The translations under genes and the position numbers were made by a program. This document shows positions 42,841 through 52,415 of a DNA stretch of 64,000 nt, piece after piece (position 1 is the first letter of the stretch; every line of letters begins with the position of its first letter). Source of the DNA: Paenibacillus hamazuiensis (GTDB lineage: Bacteria > Bacillota > Bacilli > Paenibacillales > NBRC-103111); assembly GCF_023276405.1 (NCBI RefSeq), contig NZ_JALRMO010000001.1, positions 4,340,001-4,404,000 on the forward strand. The letters are read 5' to 3'. The notes beneath the pieces were generated by a model. That model searched no databases. It was not told where the DNA came from and saw only the letters and a program-made list of their open reading frames with translations.

Positions 42841-45269
42841 ATGATTTCCTCCAATGGGTTAATTTGCTTGAAGCTGCTGCGGTCCGTCTTGCGGGTGCAA
42901 ATCCATTCCGCAAGTTCCTTGCCGGACGAATACACAAAAACCTGCTCCACTTCCGCGCGGGACATGCGCGCCAAATATTTGCGCGACAGCGACAAATCTT
43001 TTTTCTGCGGGGAAGGCACGGGCACATAGGCTTCTCCCCGCCGCTCGACAAATCCGAGCTCATCAAATACCTCTATCATAAACCGAATCAGCTTTTCCGA
43101 CAATCCCGTCCGCTTGGACAAAGCGCGCAGCAGCGCCGGAAACCTGTCGGGAGCGTTTCCTTCGTGCAGCAGCGACGTATAGACGACCTTGAACATATCC
43201 CGCGACGGCAAAACGGCGCTATCCGCGCTCCGCGCTTCGGAAAAAGCCGCATAATATCTTTCCGCTCCGTCCGTCAGACGGATCAACGTCTCCGCGTCGG
43301 AAAGCAGCGGAGGCAGCGAGCCGATGACGACGTCCGTCGCGCCTTGCAGACTGCTCCGCTTCGCCTTATCGTTCAGCGGCTCCCAGCTGCCGGAAAGCGA
43401 ACATTGCCATAAAGCGCACGCATCGGCCATGCGTGCGACGGTCTCCGCCTGCGGAGGATCGAAAAAGACGACCGCCGGGCCGTCCGGCAGCTTCCGGCAC
43501 AGCTCCTGCAGCTTGCCCGTTGCGGCCTGTGCGCCTCTCCAGTCGAACACCTGAACGTGCGGTACGCGCAGGTCCTGGATCATGACCTGCGGCTTCCGCG
43601 TGCCGTTCCATTCGTTGATCGACAGCTCGCCAAGCACATCAAGGCGCGAGCTCGGAGCGATCCAGTCGGCCATGGCGCCTTTGCCGAAGCCGACCGCATC
43701 GAGCGCAGCACCCGCCGCGGCTTCGGCCTTGCTTAGCGACAGCTTCAAGTGCTGCTGATCCTTGCCGATCGTCCGCAGCTCGCGCGGCGCAAGCCCGCTG
43801 AATACGAAGCGGGGGCTCGGATTGCCTTGGCCGAAAGGAGCCAGAAGCTCCAACTGGCGGATGCTGTCCACGGTTACCTCGTCCAGCGAGCATTCGATAT
43901 CCGCCTGCAAAATCGGAATGAAATCTTCCGGGGTCAGCCATTCCTCGGCAAGCCGGTTCAAACGGTCGGACAGCTCCTGCAAATGATCTTTATGTATAGT
44001 CATGCCCGCGGCGGCCTGATGCCCTCCGAAATGATCCATCAGATCGGCGCAGTGGGTAAGTGCCTTATGGATGTCGAAGCCGATAATGGAGCGGGCGGAG
44101 CCTTTGGCCATGCCGGTTTCGCGGTCGATGCCGAGGATGATCGTAGGGCGGTAATATTTATCGAGCACCTTGGAAGCGACGATGCCGATGACGCCGACGT
44201 TCCAGTCTTCGTGCGCCAGCACGAACACGTTGGGCAGGCCGCCCGACTCAAGATTTTGTTCGATCATGGCGAACGCCATTTTGGTCATTTCGTCGACAAT
44301 GCGCTGGCGCTCCTTGTTGAGCTGGTCGAGGCCGAAAGCGAGGTGCTCCGCCTCCTGCTCGCTTGCGCTCGTCAGCAGCTTCACCGCATCGTCGGCGCTG
44401 CCCAGGCGGCCGCTCGCATTGATGCGCGGCCCGAGGCTGAAGCCGATGTGCGAGGCGTTCACATCTTTGCACTCCACGCCGGCTATGCCGAGCAGCGCCC
44501 GGATACCGACGTAGGAAGTCGACTGCATTCGTTTCAAGCCGCCCTTCACGATAAGCCGGTTTTCGCCGACCAGCGGCATCAAATCGGCGATCGTGCCGAT
44601 CGTGGCGATCTCGAGCAGCTCCTCCGGCCAGCGGCCAAGCAGCGCCTGCGCCAGCTTGAGTGCAACCCCGACGCCGGCGAGCTGCTTGAACGGATACGGA
44701 CAGCCGGGTTTTTTCGGATTGACGATCGCCGTCGCCTCCGGCAGCACCTCGGGCGGCTCGTGGTGGTCGGTCACGACCACGTCGATGCCGATGTCCCGGG
44801 CATAAGCGATTTCTTCATAAGCGCTGATGCCGGTGTCCACCGTAACGATCAGCGATACTCCGCCGCGCTTCGCATGATCGAGCGCACTGTTGTTCAGCCC
44901 GTATCCTTCATGTACGCGATGAGGTATGTAATAATCGAACTCGCAATCGAATTGGCGCAGCAAATGGATCATCAGCGAAGTGCTGCTGACCCCGTCCGCG
45001 TCGTAATCGCCGTAGATGCGTATTTTTTCGCGCCGGTCCAAAGCAAGCCGAATGCGTTCCACCGCTTCCTTCATGCCGCCGAGCAGGTACGGATCGTGAA
45101 TTTGCTCCGCCCCTGCGTACAAAAATGCTTTCGTTTCTTCGATGTCGGTGAATCCCCGGACGACGAGCAGCCGCGCCACAAGCGGGTGAATGCCAAGCTC
45201 GCTTGCAAGCCGCTCCGCAGTGCCGGGACTGGCCTCATTCAGATTCCATCGGGCTTTCGGGTGAAGCAT
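42837..45269 (-). CDS. recJ: Single-stranded-DNA-specific exonuclease RecJ
   Basis: 5'-3' ssDNA exonuclease of recombination and mismatch repair. 810 residues. DHH-family motifs: IYGDYDADGVSSTSLMIHLL (about residues 85-104), VTVDTGISA and VVTDHHEPPEVLP. The DHHA1 region includes GGHQAAAGMTIHKDHL near residue 420, followed by an OB-like domain. A C-terminal extension of about 220 residues is characteristic of Bacillales RecJ. GGAGGTG precedes the ATG. It overlaps apt. Confidence 0.96.
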   Translation of the reverse strand: MLHPKARWNLNEASPGTAERLASELGIHPLVARLLVVRGFTDIEETKAFLYAGAEQIHDPYLLGGMKEAVERIRLALDRREKIRIYGDYDADGVSSTSLMIHLLRQFDCEFDYYIPHRVHEGYGLNNSALDHAKRGGVSLIVTVDTGISAYEEIAYARDIGIDVVVTDHHEPPEVLPEATAIVNPKKPGCPYPFKQLAGVGVALKLAQALLGRWPEELLEIATIGTIADLMPLVGENRLIVKGGLKRMQSTSYVGIRALLGIAGVECKDVNASHIGFSLGPRINASGRLGSADDAVKLLTSASEQEAEHLAFGLDQLNKERQRIVDEMTKMAFAMIEQNLESGGLPNVFVLAHEDWNVGVIGIVASKVLDKYYRPTIILGIDRETGMAKGSARSIIGFDIHKALTHCADLMDHFGGHQAAAGMTIHKDHLQELSDRLNRLAEEWLTPEDFIPILQADIECSLDEVTVDSIRQLELLAPFGQGNPSPRFVFSGLAPRELRTIGKDQQHLKLSLSKAEAAAGAALDAVGFGKGAMADWIAPSSRLDVLGELSINEWNGTRKPQVMIQDLRVPHVQVFDWRGAQAATGKLQELCRKLPDGPAVVFFDPPQAETVARMADACALWQCSLSGSWEPLNDKAKRSSLQGATDVVIGSLPPLLSDAETLIRLTDGAERYYAAFSEARSADSAVLPSRDMFKVVYTSLLHEGNAPDRFPALLRALSKRTGLSEKLIRFMIEVFDELGFVERRGEAYVPVPSPQKKDLSLSRKYLARMSRAEVEQVFVYSSGKELAEWICTRKTDRSSFKQINPLEEII

Positions 45270-45328
45270 CTATGCACCTCCGAGTATTGCATGCTGCCGT
45301 CATTTACGGAATCTGCCCGCCCAGACTC

Positions 45329-46282
45329 CTAATGCAGCAAATGCGGAACGTCATCCTGCTCCGGATCCGCGTTATTTTTATACGGATATCCCGGATCGTA
45401 AGGATTCACGTGAATGAATACGTCCGTAACGTGGATGAACCGCTTCATCAGGGTCATCTTGACCATTCTGGCGATGTCGTGGCCTTCCATGACCGTAATG
45501 CGCGGGTTAACGCTGATCTTGACGTCGACGATTACATAATGCCCGTGCTCGCGTGCTCTCAAGTCGTCTACGGCGATAACGCCTTTGACCCGCTGCACGG
45601 TTTTGAGCAGCTCCTCGGCCTCTTCCTGGTGCAGTACATGGTCCGGTGTCGTATGGATGGTTTCCATCAGCAAGGTGTAGCCCCTTTTTAAAATCATGAC
45701 GGAAATGACAAGCCCTGCAATCGGGTCCAAATAAACCATATAGCCGATGCCGAAATGTTGGCCGAGCAGCGCTCCGCCAATACCGGCGAAAGCAGCCAAG
45801 GAAGAGTATACATCCGAACGATGCTCCCACGCACTGGTAATTAATGATTGGCTGCCGAGCTTTTTTCCGAGTCGGTACTTATATTGAAACATCGCTTCTT
45901 TTGCAATAATCGAAATAATGATGGCAATCAGTCCGTACCAAGCCGGAGGCGTTTTCACACCGTAATAAATCGCTTTTGCCGATGAGATGGCGATTTCGAT
46001 GCCAACTAGCAAGAGAAAAACGGAGACGACGATTGCGGCGGCCGATTCCGATTTGCCGTGCTTATAAGGTCGGTCGTCATTTTGCGGCAGCTTCGCCGCT
46101 TTAAGCCCGACCAGCACGGCAACGGAACCCGCCACATCGGAAGCGGAGTGCGCCGCGTCGGCGATCAGCGCCTTGCTGCCCGCCATGTACCCGACAGTGC
46201 CTTTCATCAGCGTCAGCAATACATTGCCCACAATACCCGTCCAAGCGGCAAATTCCGCCTTCTGAACCCGCTGTTTTGTCAT
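45329..46282 (-). CDS. Cation diffusion facilitator (CDF) family transporter
   Basis: A 317-residue proton-coupled divalent-metal exporter with six TM helices. Site A ligands appear as HSASD in IADAAHSASDVAGS (TM2) and HRSDVYSS (TM5). PYKHGKSES is the conserved loop after TM2. The cytoplasmic C-terminal domain (about residues 210-300) has DLRAREHGHYVIVDVKISVNP. The His/Asp pattern resembles the Zn/Fe/Mn group; the metal cannot be fixed from sequence. AGGAG precedes the ATG. It sits between recJ and secF on the same strand. Confidence 0.9.
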   Translation of the reverse strand: MTKQRVQKAEFAAWTGIVGNVLLTLMKGTVGYMAGSKALIADAAHSASDVAGSVAVLVGLKAAKLPQNDDRPYKHGKSESAAAIVVSVFLLLVGIEIAISSAKAIYYGVKTPPAWYGLIAIIISIIAKEAMFQYKYRLGKKLGSQSLITSAWEHRSDVYSSLAAFAGIGGALLGQHFGIGYMVYLDPIAGLVISVMILKRGYTLLMETIHTTPDHVLHQEEAEELLKTVQRVKGVIAVDDLRAREHGHYVIVDVKISVNPRITVMEGHDIARMVKMTLMKRFIHVTDVFIHVNPYDPGYPYKNNADPEQDDVPHLLH

Positions 46283-46308
46283 GTGGCCACTCCTTGATCA
46301 TTGATTAA

Positions 46309-46338
46309 GAAAAGCCGCGGAAGCAAAACTTACGCGGC
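46309..46338 (-). terminator. Terminator after secF
   Basis: Minus-strand stem GCCGCG/CGCGGC with a 13-base loop followed by TTTTC, between the secF stop and the CDF start. Confidence 0.6.
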
Positions 46339-46373
46339 CATTCGTTAACTGTCCGAAGCATTTTCTTTATTTA

Positions 46374-47276
46374 TTACGCGACGGCCTTCTTTTTAGAACT
46401 GCCGATCGTTTTGCTTTTCATAATGAGCCAAAGCGGGCTCGCGATAAAGATGGATGAGTAGGCGCCGCTCACAAGGCCGAAGATCATCGCGAGCGAGAAC
46501 AGGCGAATCGCCGAGCTGCCGAATATGAACAAGCAAACCGCAGCCACGAGCACCGTGATCACCGTGTTGATCGATCGCGACATCACCTGCCAAATGCTGC
46601 GGTTGACAAGGTCCGCCAAATCGTCAAACGATTTCACTTTGGCGAAGCGAAGATTTTCACGTATCCGGTCGAAGATAACGATCGTATCGTTGATCGAATA
46701 ACCGACGATCGTCAGTATCGCGGCGACGAAGGGCAAGTTGACCTCCAGCCGGAAAATCGAAAACAGGCTGACGACGATAAACGCGTCGTGCAGCAGCGCT
46801 ACGATCCCCGCTACCGCAAACCGCCATTCGAAGCGGATGCTCACGTAGATGATAATCCCGACGCTGGCTATAAGCACGGCATAAATCGCCTTATAAGCAA
46901 GCTCCTTTGCAAGCTCGGGGTCCACCGTGTTTTCTTCCTTCGACACTTTATCGCCGAATTGGGATTTAAACGAGCTATCGACCTTGTTTACCTGATCCTG
47001 GGTAAGCACCGTGTCAAACCGGGCGGTCACGCGATTGTTCGTCTCTCCGCCTATCGTTACGACAGCCGGTGCGACCCCCGTCCCGGAAATAATCTCCTCG
47101 GCCTTTGCCTTTTCGATCGTTTGTCCGACGTTGATATCCAGCGTTGTACCCGCTTTAAAATCGACGCCGTAATTCAAACCGAATATAAGCATCGTGACAA
47201 TCCCGATTACGGTAACGGCGATGGACAGAGCAAAAAACTTTTTGCGTTGTTTGACGATATCGAAACTAAAGCGCAT
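46374..47276 (-). CDS. secF: Protein translocase subunit SecF
   Basis: An RND-type membrane protein that, with SecD, uses the proton gradient to pull exported proteins from the translocon. 300 residues. TM1 is FFALSIAVTVIGIVTMLIFGLNYGVDFKAGT. A periplasmic-side domain spans about residues 40-130, followed by five TM helices with VAAILTIVGYSINDTIVIFDRIREN (the SecF signature) near residue 200. Its start overlaps the end of secD by 11 bases. Separate SecD and SecF contrast with the fused SecDF of B. subtilis. Confidence 0.96.
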   Translation of the reverse strand: MRFSFDIVKQRKKFFALSIAVTVIGIVTMLIFGLNYGVDFKAGTTLDINVGQTIEKAKAEEIISGTGVAPAVVTIGGETNNRVTARFDTVLTQDQVNKVDSSFKSQFGDKVSKEENTVDPELAKELAYKAIYAVLIASVGIIIYVSIRFEWRFAVAGIVALLHDAFIVVSLFSIFRLEVNLPFVAAILTIVGYSINDTIVIFDRIRENLRFAKVKSFDDLADLVNRSIWQVMSRSINTVITVLVAAVCLFIFGSSAIRLFSLAMIFGLVSGAYSSIFIASPLWLIMKSKTIGSSKKKAVA

Positions 47277-48492
47277 TGATTTCCGACTCCTTTACCCCAT
47301 AGTAGCCCGGCTTCGTCGCAATATTGCTGCGAATGAGCAGGTGCAGCAACAAACGGGAGAAGAAGACGTTGGTCACAATACTCACCACAATGCTGAAAAT
47401 CAGCGTGAGCGCAAAGCCTTGAATCGAACCCGTGCCGAGGAAATAAAGCACCACGGCGGCCAAGATGGTTGTGATGTTGGCGTCCATAATCGTCCTGAAC
47501 GAGTTGCGCGACCCCGATTTTAGCGAGGACAGCAAGCTTTTTCCGCTGCGCAGCTCATCTTTGATTCTTTCGTAAGTGATGATGTTGGCGTCCACGGCCA
47601 TGCCCACGCTGAGCACGAAGGCGGCGATACCCGGCAGCGTCAGCGTCGCGTTCATCAAATACGTGACGCCGAGCAGCGCCCACGTAAAGGTGACGATGGA
47701 TATGCTTGCGATCAGCCCCGGCAAACGGTACAGCACCAGCATAAACACGACGATGAAGATGGAGGCGATGATGCTGGCTTCCACCGTTTGATGCAGCGAC
47801 AGCTGCCCGAGCGTTGCGCCTACGGACTGCGTATATTTCTCCGTCAGCTTGAGCGGCAAAGCGCCCAGATTGATCGTATCGGCCAATTTTTTTGCTTCAT
47901 CGTAAGTGTAATTGCCCGTAATGACGGCGTTGCCGTCCGTAATCGGATAGTTGACCCGCGGCGCCGACAGCATGTTCTCGTCCAAATAGATGGCGAGCGT
48001 CTGTCCCGTCAGCTTCTCCGTCACCTTGCGGAACTTCTCGGGATCCTTCACCTTGATCTGCACTTCCGGCCGGTTGTTCTGGTCGAAGCCGACCTTCGCC
48101 CCGCCCTGCACGAAGTCGCTGCCGACCATCTCTTTCGTTCCGTCCGGTCCGCGGAAGCTCAGCTCGGCAGGCTTTTGCAAAATCGCCCGCACTTCGGTTT
48201 CGTTGACTACGCCGGCGATGCGCACGCGGATGCGGTCCTTGCCCTCCGGCGTCACTTCCGGCTCGCTTACCCCCGAAGCGTTCGCCCGCTGTTCGAGCGA
48301 TCTTGCCGTTTCGCGCAGCGTATCCTGCGTCACGACCCCGCCGGGCTCAATCGGCTGAGCGACATACAAAATCTCGAAGCCGCCCTTGAGGTCGAGGCCA
48401 AGCTTGATGTTCTTCAGCAAAGCCGGGCTCGTGAGGCCGATGGCCGCAAATACGATGACCACTATTCCTATAAAAGCCAAAATTCTTTTCAT
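47266..48492 (-). CDS. secD: Protein translocase subunit SecD
   Basis: Partner of SecF, 408 residues, shorter than proteobacterial SecD (about 600). TM1 is at residues 5-25, then LGLDLKGGFEILYVAQP (the D/GG motif). The extracytoplasmic P1 domain runs to about residue 220, then five TM helices with AAFVLSVGMAVDANIITYERIKDEL and LTLIFSIVVSIVTNVFFSRL. Transcribed from a consensus promoter at 48529-48557 and translated with secF. Confidence 0.96.
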   Translation of the reverse strand: MKRILAFIGIVVIVFAAIGLTSPALLKNIKLGLDLKGGFEILYVAQPIEPGGVVTQDTLRETARSLEQRANASGVSEPEVTPEGKDRIRVRIAGVVNETEVRAILQKPAELSFRGPDGTKEMVGSDFVQGGAKVGFDQNNRPEVQIKVKDPEKFRKVTEKLTGQTLAIYLDENMLSAPRVNYPITDGNAVITGNYTYDEAKKLADTINLGALPLKLTEKYTQSVGATLGQLSLHQTVEASIIASIFIVVFMLVLYRLPGLIASISIVTFTWALLGVTYLMNATLTLPGIAAFVLSVGMAVDANIITYERIKDELRSGKSLLSSLKSGSRNSFRTIMDANITTILAAVVLYFLGTGSIQGFALTLIFSIVVSIVTNVFFSRLLLHLLIRSNIATKPGYYGVKESEINAL

Positions 48493-48528
48493 GTCTACAG
48501 CGGATCTCCTTCCATAATCAATATTCCT

Positions 48529-48557
48529 ATTATACCCACCGCGAAAAATGGAGTCAA
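48529..48557 (-). promoter_or_regulatory. Sigma-A promoter of secD-secF
   Basis: TTGACT (48557-48552) and TATAAT (48534-48529), 17-bp spacer, about 35 bp upstream of the secD ATG on the minus strand. Confidence 0.85.
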
Positions 48558-48599
48558 AAAAATGTCGCCCTTTTGATGGAATTTGGCGAAATTTGTTTA

Positions 48600-48637
48600 A
48601 AACAAAAAGCCCGCTTTCATTAAAAGGGGCGGTCTTT
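48600..48637 (-). terminator. Terminator overlapping the comN 3' end
   Basis: Minus-strand hairpin GCCCCTTT/AAAGCGGGC (one bulge) followed by TTTTTGTTTT; its 5' arm includes the last codons of comN. Confidence 0.65.
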
Positions 48638-49045
48638 ATATATGTTCATCGTCATCCAATTCATAAACTGCGTCACCTTCAGCGATAAAATGTCGTTGAC
48701 GACCCGGTGCAGAGCGGGCATACCGGTTTTATGGTACTTGTCGCTGACGCAGTCCCAAATATCCCTTCCGGTTACCTGTTCGTATCCGAGCATCCGGAAT
48801 TCCTCGGCCTTGCTGTTGCACATACTCTCGATGACTCCATTCAAATCGGATTCGGATAGTTCTACCGGTTCGTCTTCTTCGGCTTCTTCGCCACTCTCGA
48901 CGCCGCCCTCCTCCTGCCAGACGGCTGCGGTTTCGGGCTGGGCCGCTTCCGGCAGCCGGTTGTCCGGGGCCGGGATTTCCGCAAGCTTGGTATCCTCATT
49001 ATCGCCGGCCGCGCTGCCGGGCTGCAGTTGATCGTCCTGTTCCAC
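48620..49045 (-). CDS. comN: Post-transcriptional regulator, ComN family
   Basis: A 141-residue protein. The C-terminal 80 residues match the ComN/post_transcr_reg family (LNGVIESMCNSKAEEFRMLGYEQVTGRDIWDCV, then MPALHRVVNDILSLKV). In B. subtilis ComN controls comER/comE mRNA and sits between spoVB and secDF, exactly as here. The N-terminal 60 residues are a low-complexity acidic extension (EEGGVESGEEAEEDEPVE) not seen in the short B. subtilis protein. GTG start with GGGAGG upstream. Confidence 0.85.
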   Translation of the reverse strand: MEQDDQLQPGSAAGDNEDTKLAEIPAPDNRLPEAAQPETAAVWQEEGGVESGEEAEEDEPVELSESDLNGVIESMCNSKAEEFRMLGYEQVTGRDIWDCVSDKYHKTGMPALHRVVNDILSLKVTQFMNWMTMNIYKDRPF

Positions 49046-49211
49046 CGCTCTCGTTCCTCCCGATTATGAGTCTATCTATGTACAATTCGCTGCGTATCCG
49101 CGTTTTCCTCTATCTGCATCAACGCCGCCCGGATAAAAATTTTGCATGAGCTTGGACACGTTCCGCATATTCATGGATATATACCTTTCATGTGAGGAAG
49201 AAGGAGTTCAA

Positions 49212-50777
49212 GTGACCAAGCAGTCGTTTATTCAAGGGACTATGATTTTGCTGGCCGCAGGCATCGTCAACCGCATCTTGGGCTTCGTTCCGCGCATCGC
49301 TTTACCTCGAATCATCGGTCCCGAAGGCGTCGGCCTGTATCAGATGGGATATCCGTTTCTCATCGTCGTTTTGACGATCATTGCCGGAGGCATTCCGATT
49401 GCCATTGCGAAGCTGGTTGCCGAAGCGGAAGCCGAGCACAACGAGGCGCGAATCCGCAGCATCTTGAAAATTTCCCTGGCGATCGCCGGCACGCTTGGCA
49501 TTTTGTTCACCGCCGCCTGCATCGGCGCCGCGGGCTGGATTACCCGCCATTTGTTTACGGACGAGCGGGTGTATTATACGTTCATCTGCATGAGTCCGAT
49601 CATTTTGATCGTCAGCTTTTCCGCAGTGTTTCGCGGTTATTTCCAGGGCCGGCAAAATATGATTCCGACCGCGTTATCGCAGGTCGTCGAGACGGCGGTC
49701 CGCATCGTCACCGTGCTCGCCTTCGCTTATATGCTGCTCCCCTATGGACTGGAATTTGCCGCCGCGGGAGCGATGATCGGCGTGCTCGTCGGAGAGATTG
49801 CCGCTTTGGCCGTTCTTGCGCTGCAGTATCGGGGAGACCGGAGCAGAGCGTTCCCGTTTCCCAAGTCGCATATCGGCACCAAACTGGCGCCAGGCCGGCT
49901 GGCCAACCTGAAACAGCTGCTTAAAATCGCCGTCCCGGTAACGGGCAGCAAACTTGTCGGATCCTGCTCCTATTTGTTTGAGTCGATTCTTACCGTGCAA
50001 AGCCTCGCCGCCGCCGGAATCGCCACCGCCGTGGCGACCTCCCAATACGGCGCCCTTCAGGGCATGGTCATTCCGATTTTGCTGCTGCCGAGCGCCCTGA
50101 CCTTTTCGCTCTCGGTTTCGCTTGTGCCGTCTTTATCCGAAGCCGCCGCCAATCAGGACATGAAAACGATCCATTCCCGCCTGCACCAGTCCTTAAGACT
50201 GGCGCTCGTCACCGGGGCTCCTTTTGCGACAATCATGTTTGTGCTTGCCGAACCGCTTTGCCTTTACTTATACAACCAGGAGCAGGTCGGCACGATGCTG
50301 AAAATGATGGCCCCGGTCGCTTTGTTCATCTACTTCCAGGCCCCGCTGCAGGCGACGCTTCAAGCGCTTGAAAGGCCGGGGAACGCCCTCGTCAATACGC
50401 TGGCCGGCTCCGTCGTCAAGCTTGCCTGCATTTATTGGGTCGCCAGCAGGCCGGAATTCGGCATTCTCGGCGTCGTGCTGGCCATCAACCTGAACATCGT
50501 GCTCGTTACGCTGCTGCATTTTCAAAGCGTCGTCCGGCTGCTCAAATTTCGCATGGACATGCTGGATTTTCTCAAAGTCGGCGGGGCCATGCTCGTTTCC
50601 GGAGTATGCAGCTATTCGGCGATGGGTGCCGATTGGGTTGGAAGCGGCTTTTTTCGCTTCATGCTCTCCTGCTCCGTCGGCGTAGCCGTTTATTTGATGA
50701 TGATCGTGCTGCTGCGGCTCATCGACAAATCCGATTTGCTCCGCATTTTTATGCTCGGTAAAAAAATATGGCGGTAG
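49212..50777 (+). CDS. spoVB: SpoVB-type MOP/MATE flippase
   Basis: A 521-residue polysaccharide/lipid-II-type flippase with about 14 TM helices, related to B. subtilis SpoVB (needed for spore cortex) and MurJ. Typical blocks are QGTMILLAAGIVNRILGFVPRI, LPRIIGPEGVGLYQMGYPF and SPIILIVSFSAVFRGYFQGRQNM near residue 145. AAGGAG lies 5 bases before GTG 49212. An upstream ATG (49146) has no ribosome binding site. It points opposite to its neighbours comN and yrbG. Confidence 0.9.
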   Translation: MTKQSFIQGTMILLAAGIVNRILGFVPRIALPRIIGPEGVGLYQMGYPFLIVVLTIIAGGIPIAIAKLVAEAEAEHNEARIRSILKISLAIAGTLGILFTAACIGAAGWITRHLFTDERVYYTFICMSPIILIVSFSAVFRGYFQGRQNMIPTALSQVVETAVRIVTVLAFAYMLLPYGLEFAAAGAMIGVLVGEIAALAVLALQYRGDRSRAFPFPKSHIGTKLAPGRLANLKQLLKIAVPVTGSKLVGSCSYLFESILTVQSLAAAGIATAVATSQYGALQGMVIPILLLPSALTFSLSVSLVPSLSEAAANQDMKTIHSRLHQSLRLALVTGAPFATIMFVLAEPLCLYLYNQEQVGTMLKMMAPVALFIYFQAPLQATLQALERPGNALVNTLAGSVVKLACIYWVASRPEFGILGVVLAINLNIVLVTLLHFQSVVRLLKFRMDMLDFLKVGGAMLVSGVCSYSAMGADWVGSGFFRFMLSCSVGVAVYLMMIVLLRLIDKSDLLRIFMLGKKIWR

Positions 50778-50800
50778 CCCGTTTGAGCTACCGCTTTTTA
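50761..50800. terminator. Bidirectional terminator between spoVB and yrbG
   Basis: Stem GCGGTAGC/GCTACCGC with an 8-base loop; TTTTTA follows on the plus strand and ATATTTTTTT on the minus strand. It overlaps the last codons of the convergent DUF421 gene. Confidence 0.82.
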
Positions 50801-51468
50801 TCCAGAAACAGCTTGCCCCGGTGGTCGATCGAACAGAAAAAAACCTCTTTAAAATCTTTAACCCCCCTGGTTTCCAGCTCGCGCTTCAGCCAAAACCTCG
50901 TTTTCCCGATCTTCTCGAGATTTTGATCCTGGACTTTGCCGTCCATGATAAGCGGCAGCGGCAGCCCTTCATAGCGGATGGCAGCGGCCGGCTTTTCGGG
51001 TTCGGCCGCCGGGACGTTGTCTTTTTTCTCGACCACGGTCAGCTTGCCGGAATTTTCCAAAATCGCAAACTCGACATCGGCCACGTTCATCACCCGGTTT
51101 TCTCTGAGCTGCAGCAGCAGATCGTCCAGATTGTAACGGTGGCGCTTCATTTCTTCGCGGTTCAACTGCCCGTTTTTAATGATGTAGCTGGGGTTCCCTT
51201 CGAAAAGACGGCGAACGAACTGGCTTTTCAGCGAGAAGTATGCGATCGTCAGTTGGACGACCATCAGCGTAACCATCGGCAAAATCCCCTCGACCATCGG
51301 TTTGTTCAGATCCTCCAGCACAAACACGGCGATCTCGGCGATCATGATGGAGATGACGAGATCGAACACGGACAGCTTGCCGATCTCTCTTTTCCCCATC
51401 ACGCGGAGAATGACAAATACGACTCCATAGATGAACACCGTACGAAAAAAAAGGGTCAACATTTCCAT
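50788..51468 (-). CDS. yrbG: DUF421/YetF-domain membrane protein (YrbG-like)
   Basis: A 226-residue protein with three N-terminal TM helices (LFFRTVFIYGVVFVILRVMG, VFDLVISIMIAEIAVFVLE, ILPMVTLMVVQLTIAYFSL) and a C-terminal YetF-type soluble domain (PSYIIKNGQLNREEMKRHRYNLDDLLLQLR, around residues 93-125; conserved VEFAILENSGKL). YetF relatives have been linked to germination and spore properties in some bacilli. Its place between spoVB and yrzE matches B. subtilis yrbG. Biochemical role unknown. Confidence 0.88.
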   Translation of the reverse strand: MEMLTLFFRTVFIYGVVFVILRVMGKREIGKLSVFDLVISIMIAEIAVFVLEDLNKPMVEGILPMVTLMVVQLTIAYFSLKSQFVRRLFEGNPSYIIKNGQLNREEMKRHRYNLDDLLLQLRENRVMNVADVEFAILENSGKLTVVEKKDNVPAAEPEKPAAAIRYEGLPLPLIMDGKVQDQNLEKIGKTRFWLKRELETRGVKDFKEVFFCSIDHRGKLFLDKKR

Positions 51469-51644
51469 CCATTTGCCCCTTCCTTCTTCAAGTTCATTGG
51501 ATATTTTGACCTCGAACCGGCCCTGTCATGCAAGGGGAAAACGCCCGATTATTGGCAAACGGCAAAGTGCGCATAACCTGTACTATTTTCCGGTACGGGC
51601 CCATACAATGGTGGTAGATGAGCTTGAATTCAGGAGGAAGTCCT

Positions 51645-52034
51645 ATGATTCCGATCAATAAAGTGAAGCAGGTTCGCCCCTCGTCCCCCGTTTTTTCCGG
51701 ATTGCTGTACGCCCTCGTCACGATGGCGATAGGAACGGTCGTCACCTCGCTTATTTTGTTTTCCACCAGCATGCAGGAATCGTCTTTGCTCGGCTATGCG
51801 TACGGAATACACGCCCTCTCCTTATTTGTCGGCGGACTGACTGCCGGCAGGCGCAGCGAAACAAGAGGCTGGTACCATGGCGGGCTGCTCGGCCTGCTCT
51901 ACAGCACGATCATTTTCATCGTGGCATTTCTGGCATACGACGCCGGATTCAGCAAGCAGACACTGATTTTGCTTGGGCTTACTTTTGCCTCCGGGGCCAT
52001 TGGGGGGATTATCGGGGTCAATGCGAGGAGATAG
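51645..52034 (+). CDS. yrzE: TIGR04086-type membrane protein (YrzE-like)
   Basis: A 129-residue membrane protein with four TM segments (GLLYALVTMAIGTVVTSLILF, GIHALSLFVGGLTAGRRSE, LLGLLYSTIIFIVAFLAYD, LLGLTFASGAIGGIIGVNAR). The GLTAGRR-x5-GW-x-HGGLLGLLY pattern is typical of the family. AGGAGG lies 8 bases before ATG 51645. It is divergent from yrbG. Function unknown; its conserved neighbourhood with yajC/secDF is the only hint. Confidence 0.85.
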   Translation: MIPINKVKQVRPSSPVFSGLLYALVTMAIGTVVTSLILFSTSMQESSLLGYAYGIHALSLFVGGLTAGRRSETRGWYHGGLLGLLYSTIIFIVAFLAYDAGFSKQTLILLGLTFASGAIGGIIGVNARR

Positions 52035-52096
52035 TTTGGCCCCCCACCGGGGGACCCCAGGTTTCCGAAGCCGGCTTTGTTCCGCAAAGCCCCTAA

Positions 52097-52415
52097 GGCG
52101 CCCTGTGCGCAATATTGTCAGGTTAACGGGTATGGACGATATCGAGGGTTGAGCCATAGAAAAACCGAATGACACTAGGAATTGTTATAGAAATAGCGGA
52201 ACCCACGTTCGCTATTCTCGGAAAAATGGGCGGTTTGAAAAAATAGAGGAACTGAGATGCGCTAAATCGGTGATAAATGGCTTGAGGAGCGGAGAAACAG
52301 ACAAATAGCGCACCTGAGTTCCTCTAATTCCCAAAAATATCCGGAGTCGACCCACTTAGCGAACTATAGTTCCGCTATGTTCCTGCCTAACTTGGCAACA
52401 TTGCGCATGGGACGC
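52097..52415. mobile_element. MITE-like element with about 28-bp terminal inverted repeats
   Basis: The left end starts GGCGCCCTGTGCGCAATATT (52097-52116) and continues GTCAGGTTA. The right end (52388-52415) is its inverse with about 80% identity (reading inward GGCGTCCCATGCGCAATGTT). Between them are short palindromic units: AATAGCG-GAAC/GTT-CGCTATT near 52193-52217, an inverted pair AATAGAGGAACTGAG/CTGAGTTCCTCTAATT at about 52243 and 52310, and TAGCGAAC/GTTCCGCTA near 52357. No coding frame and no transposase. I see no clear target-site duplication, so it could instead be a structured repeat of another origin. Confidence 0.55.
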
